From: Flavobacteriaceae bacterium
Lineage (GTDB): Bacteria; Bacteroidota; Bacteroidia; Flavobacteriales; Flavobacteriaceae
Reading direction: 5' to 3'
Assembly (NCBI GenBank): GCA_016763215.1
Contig: JAESUF010000165.1
Coordinates: 1-7,208 of the forward strand
Length of the DNA: 7,208 nt
The notes below the pieces were generated by a model. The model was not told the DNA's origin, ran no database searches, and saw only the letters and a list, made by a program, of their open reading frames with translations. A program made the translations under genes and the position numbers. Shown piece by piece: positions 5,253-7,208 of this stretch (positions are counted from its first letter, which is position 1; every line of letters begins with the position of its first letter).

Positions 5253-5763
5253 TAGTTAATTTTGAATACGATTCTTGGAAAATAATTTTAAACCACTCTG
5301 TATATATTTCTGGTCGGATTTCTATGTCATTCTTTACGGCTTTCAAAGACATCCATTTATAAGACGCAACTTCTTCTCTATTAATAGCAGGTTTACCATT
5401 ATACTTTCCAATCATAACGTGATCCAGCTCATGCTCCGTTAAACCATTATCAAATGGTGCTTTGTACACAAACCAAAAGACTTCCTCCAAATCACATACA
5501 AACCCCATCTCTTCATGCAAACGTCTTTTCCCTGCTTCTAATGAAGTTTCTCCATTTCTTTGATGTGAACAACAAGTATTTGTCCATAACAAAGGAGAAT
5601 GGTATTTATCTGCTGCTCTTTGTTGCAACATCAACTCATCATGGTTATTAAATACAAACACCGAAAAAGCTCTGTGTAAAACTGCTTTTTCGTGTGCTTC
5701 CATTTTTGGCATGAGTCCTAACTGATTGTCTTGCTCATCAACCAAAATTACTTGTTCTTCCAT
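5245..5763 (-). CDS. idi: Isopentenyl-diphosphate delta-isomerase, type 1
   Basis: A cytosolic Nudix-fold enzyme that interconverts isopentenyl and dimethylallyl diphosphate for isoprenoid synthesis (menaquinone, carotenoids, undecaprenyl carrier). It has 172 residues, close to E. coli Idi. Metal- and substrate-site residues are in place: H24 and H30 (EAHEKAVLHRAFSVF), the catalytic cysteine C65 and H67 in WTNTCCSHQ, E85 in the degenerate Nudix helix (GETSLEAGKRRLHEEMGF, 71-88), and E110 and E112 in LTEHELDHV, the latter two providing the acid/base and metal contacts of the family. The start at 5763 fits the family N-terminus (EEQVILVDEQDNQLG). It is the first gene of a two-gene operon with the pterin enzyme, overlapping it by 8 bases. 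A minus-strand TATTTTTG element lies 18 bases upstream. Confidence 0.95.
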   Translation of the reverse strand: MEEQVILVDEQDNQLGLMPKMEAHEKAVLHRAFSVFVFNNHDELMLQQRAADKYHSPLLWTNTCCSHQRNGETSLEAGKRRLHEEMGFVCDLEEVFWFVYKAPFDNGLTEHELDHVMIGKYNGKPAINREEVASYKWMSLKAVKNDIEIRPEIYTEWFKIIFQESYSKLTNA

Positions 5764-5781
5764 GTAAAATTGTTCGTCTTA

Positions 5782-5789
5782 CAAAAATA
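5782..5789 (-). promoter_or_regulatory. Promoter -7 element for the idi operon
   Basis: Plus-strand CAAAAATA is TATTTTTG on the minus strand, a match to TAnnTTTG, 18 bases from the idi ATG. A minus-strand TTTG (CAAA at 5806-5809) lies 16 bases further upstream, a little closer than usual for a -33 element. Confidence 0.5.
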
Positions 5790-5843
5790 CAAAAATGTCT
5801 TCATTCAAATCCAGAAGAATCATGTTAATCTTTTCGCAACAAA

Positions 5844-5876
5844 TTTGCAGAAAGATTTATTGAATATTTATCTTTG
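5844..5876 (+). promoter_or_regulatory. Promoter of the lipoprotein cyclophilin gene
   Basis: TTTG at 5844-5847, 21 bases, then TATCTTTG at 5869-5876: a complete Bacteroidota -33/-7 pair. The -7 element ends 4 bases before the ATG at 5881, so transcription should start at or next to the start codon (a leaderless message). This supports 5881, not an upstream ATG, as the start. Confidence 0.75.
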
Positions 5877-5880
5877 TCAG

Positions 5881-6588
5881 ATGACAATTCGCCGATTCTT
5901 TTTTCTTCTCGCCTTATGTGTTCCATTAATTTTTAGTTCCTGTCAACAAAAAGAAGCTAAGCTTATCAAAAAAGTAATTCCTACAAAAAAAGTAGAGAAA
6001 CCAATAGAAAAGGCTGAAACAGTAAAAAAGGAAAAAGAGTTAGACACAATCAACAATAAAAACAAAGTTGCTTTTCTTACAGCATACGGCAAACAAAACC
6101 CTGAAACAATTGTCCTTTTCGAAACTCGTTTAGGGAATATTAAAATTAAACTTTACAAAGACACACCATTGCTCAGGGCTAGTTTTATCTTCTTAACCAA
6201 AACAGGATATTTCAATACCACTTGTTTTCATAGGGTTGTACCTGGTTTTATAGTACAAGGAGGAAATTCAGATTTTCCAATTACTAGAAAAAAAAGAATT
6301 AAATACAATTACCGTATTCCTGCTGAAATGAAATCCTATCACAAACACAAGTATGGAGCATTAGCCGCAGCAAGACAGTGGGAGAATAACCCTAAAAAGA
6401 TATCCTCTCCATTCGAATTTTACATGATTCAAGACCAAAGAGGAAGTCATCACTTAGATGGGGAACACACAATCTTTGGAGAAATCATTGAAGGTTTAAG
6501 CACAATGGAAAAGATTGCCAAGTTAGAAACAGATAAAAAAGAATGGCCTTTAAAAGAAGTTTTTATTAAAGCAACAGTTCTTAGATAA
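5881..6588 (+). CDS. Cyclophilin-type peptidyl-prolyl cis-trans isomerase, lipoprotein
   Basis: From the ATG at 5881 the protein has 235 residues. It opens with a lipoprotein signal peptide: basic MTIRR, a hydrophobic stretch to residue 18, and a lipobox ending FSSC with C21 as the lipidated residue. A Lys/Glu-rich linker spans about 22-62. The cyclophilin domain covers about 75-235: ETRLGNIKIKLY (81-92), FHRVVPGFIVQGG (116-128, with the catalytic Arg R118 and pocket residues F123 and Q126), SSPFEFYMIQ (175-184) and HLDGEHTIFGEI (191-202). It should catalyse proline isomerisation during folding in the periplasm, tethered to a membrane. CQQKEA after the lipobox only weakly recalls the surface-export signal of flavobacterial lipoproteins. 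E179 occupies the place of the usual Gln in the GSQF motif. A longer frame opens at 5731 but would overlap idi and bury the signal peptide. Confidence 0.9.
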   Translation: MTIRRFFFLLALCVPLIFSSCQQKEAKLIKKVIPTKKVEKPIEKAETVKKEKELDTINNKNKVAFLTAYGKQNPETIVLFETRLGNIKIKLYKDTPLLRASFIFLTKTGYFNTTCFHRVVPGFIVQGGNSDFPITRKKRIKYNYRIPAEMKSYHKHKYGALAAARQWENNPKKISSPFEFYMIQDQRGSHHLDGEHTIFGEIIEGLSTMEKIAKLETDKKEWPLKEVFIKATVLR

Positions 6589-6591
6589 TTA

Positions 6592-6615
6592 AAAGGTTGA
6601 ACTTATTCAATTTTT
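6592..6615 (+). terminator. Weak intrinsic terminator after the cyclophilin gene
   Basis: AAAGGTTGAA (6592-6601) can pair with TTCAATTTTT (6606-6615) around a CTTA loop, using two G.T pairs, with the T-run forming the distal arm. The stem is weak and AT-rich, but it lies just after the stop at 6588 and before the next promoter. Confidence 0.4.
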
Positions 6616-6638
6616 AAGCGTTATATCTTGCATCACAT

Positions 6639-6669
6639 TTTGCTCATTTTCTATTTAAACTTACCTTTG
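6639..6669 (+). promoter_or_regulatory. Promoter of prfC
   Basis: TTTG at 6639-6642, 19 bases, then TACCTTTG at 6662-6669: a full match to both Bacteroidota promoter elements with standard spacing. It ends 17 bases before the prfC ATG. Confidence 0.75.
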
Positions 6670-6686
6670 CACATCAATTTTTGTAA

Positions 6687-7208
6687 ATGAGCTTTTTAGA
6701 AGAAATACAACGCAGAAGAACTTTCGGAATTATCTCGCATCCAGATGCAGGAAAAACAACTTTAACAGAGAAATTACTACTGTTTGGAGGAGCAATTCAG
6801 GAAGCTGGAGCTGTGAAAAATAATAAAATTAAAAAGGGTGCTACTTCCGATTTCATGGAAATTGAGCGTCAACGTGGAATTTCTGTTGCCACCTCTGTCT
6901 TGGCTTTTATTTACAAAAACAAAAAAATAAACATCCTTGATACTCCTGGTCACAAGGATTTTGCAGAAGATACTTTTAGAACATTAACCGCCGTAGATAG
7001 TGTTATCGTAGTGATTGATGTTGCCAAAGGTGTTGAAGCTCAAACAGAAAAATTAGTAGAAGTTTGTAGAATGCGTAGCATTCCGATGTTGGTATTTATC
7101 AATAAACTTGATAGAGAAGGAAAAGATGCCTTTGATTTATTGGATGAAGTTGAGCAAAAACTAGGATTAAGGGTAACTCCTATGAGTTTCCCTATTGGAA
7201 TGGGGTAC
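6687..7208 (+). CDS. prfC: Peptide chain release factor 3, N-terminal 174 codons (partial)
   Basis: The frame from the ATG at 6687 stays open to the window edge. RF3 is the GTPase that removes RF1 or RF2 from the ribosome after peptide release. The GTPase motifs are present in order: P-loop SHPDAGKTT (17-25), the switch I end RGIS (63-66), G3 DTPGH (85-89) and G4 NKLD (139-142). Family-specific text separates it from EF-G and other translational GTPases: the start [30 protein letters not shown] (30-44), [13 protein letters not shown] (54-66), [12 protein letters not shown] (94-105) and the MSFPIGMG block (166-173). The C-terminal domains lie outside. It has its own promoter, so it is probably a separate unit from the cyclophilin gene. 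Confidence 0.95.
   Translation, partial: MSFLEEIQRRRTFGIISHPDAGKTTLTEKLLLFGGAIQEAGAVKNNKIKKGATSDFMEIERQRGISVATSVLAFIYKNKKINILDTPGHKDFAEDTFRTLTAVDSVIVVIDVAKGVEAQTEKLVEVCRMRSIPMLVFINKLDREGKDAFDLLDEVEQKLGLRVTPMSFPIGMGY

Noticed and set aside
5454..5651. 65-codon plus-strand ORF
   Set aside because: It is antisense within idi, whose catalytic motifs are all present.
5731..5880. 50-residue N-terminal extension of the cyclophilin frame
   Set aside because: It would overlap the divergent idi gene, place residues ahead of a clear lipoprotein signal peptide, and start upstream of the strong promoter at 5844-5876.

Overview
This is an AT-rich window with no Shine-Dalgarno-like sequences ahead of its genes. 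Several genes are preceded by the Bacteroidota promoter type, TTTG, about 19-21 bases, then TAnnTTTG. The gene content includes a DUF6090-type membrane protein, CMP-Kdo synthetase, a lipoprotein cyclophilin and a short coiled-coil protein ending in a calcium-loop motif. Together these point to a Gram-negative member of the Flavobacteriia, probably Flavobacteriaceae. The genus cannot be decided from this window. It looks like ordinary chromosome: I see no insertion sequence, phage gene, CRISPR array, tRNA or rRNA.

Layout. (1) 1-1552, minus strand: a tightly packed operon of kdsB, a HAD-superfamily phosphatase, and the first 38 codons of a chloramphenicol-acetyltransferase-family gene that leaves the window at base 1. 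(2) 1553-2421, plus strand: a promoter, a short bracketed transcription unit (a 42-codon ORF or small RNA ending in a strong intrinsic terminator), a 35-codon ORF, and a small hotdog-fold (thioesterase-like) gene with its own terminator. (3) 2422-3402, minus: class I mannose-6-phosphate isomerase. (4) 3535-4372, plus: a DUF6090-like membrane protein, followed one base later by an unlisted 35-residue single-pass membrane peptide. (5) 4373-4783: a 219-base gap with a promoter candidate, then a 63-residue coiled-coil protein. (6) 4839-5763, minus: idi (isopentenyl-diphosphate isomerase) overlapping a 6-pyruvoyl-tetrahydropterin-synthase/QueD-family gene. (7) 5881-6588, plus: a cyclophilin-type peptidyl-prolyl isomerase made as a lipoprotein. 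(8) 6687 to the window end, plus: prfC (release factor 3), cut by the edge.

Most identified genes are housekeeping. kdsB supplies activated Kdo for lipopolysaccharide; the isomerase links fructose-6-P to mannose-6-P and so to surface sugars; Idi balances IPP and DMAPP for isoprenoids; the pterin enzyme makes a pterin-derived precursor; PrfC recycles release factors. The least explained part is 1672-2009, where a promoter, RNA hairpins, a strong terminator and two tiny ORFs precede the hotdog gene. It could be an attenuator, a small RNA or small proteins. Nothing in the window is a clear new defence or metabolic system.
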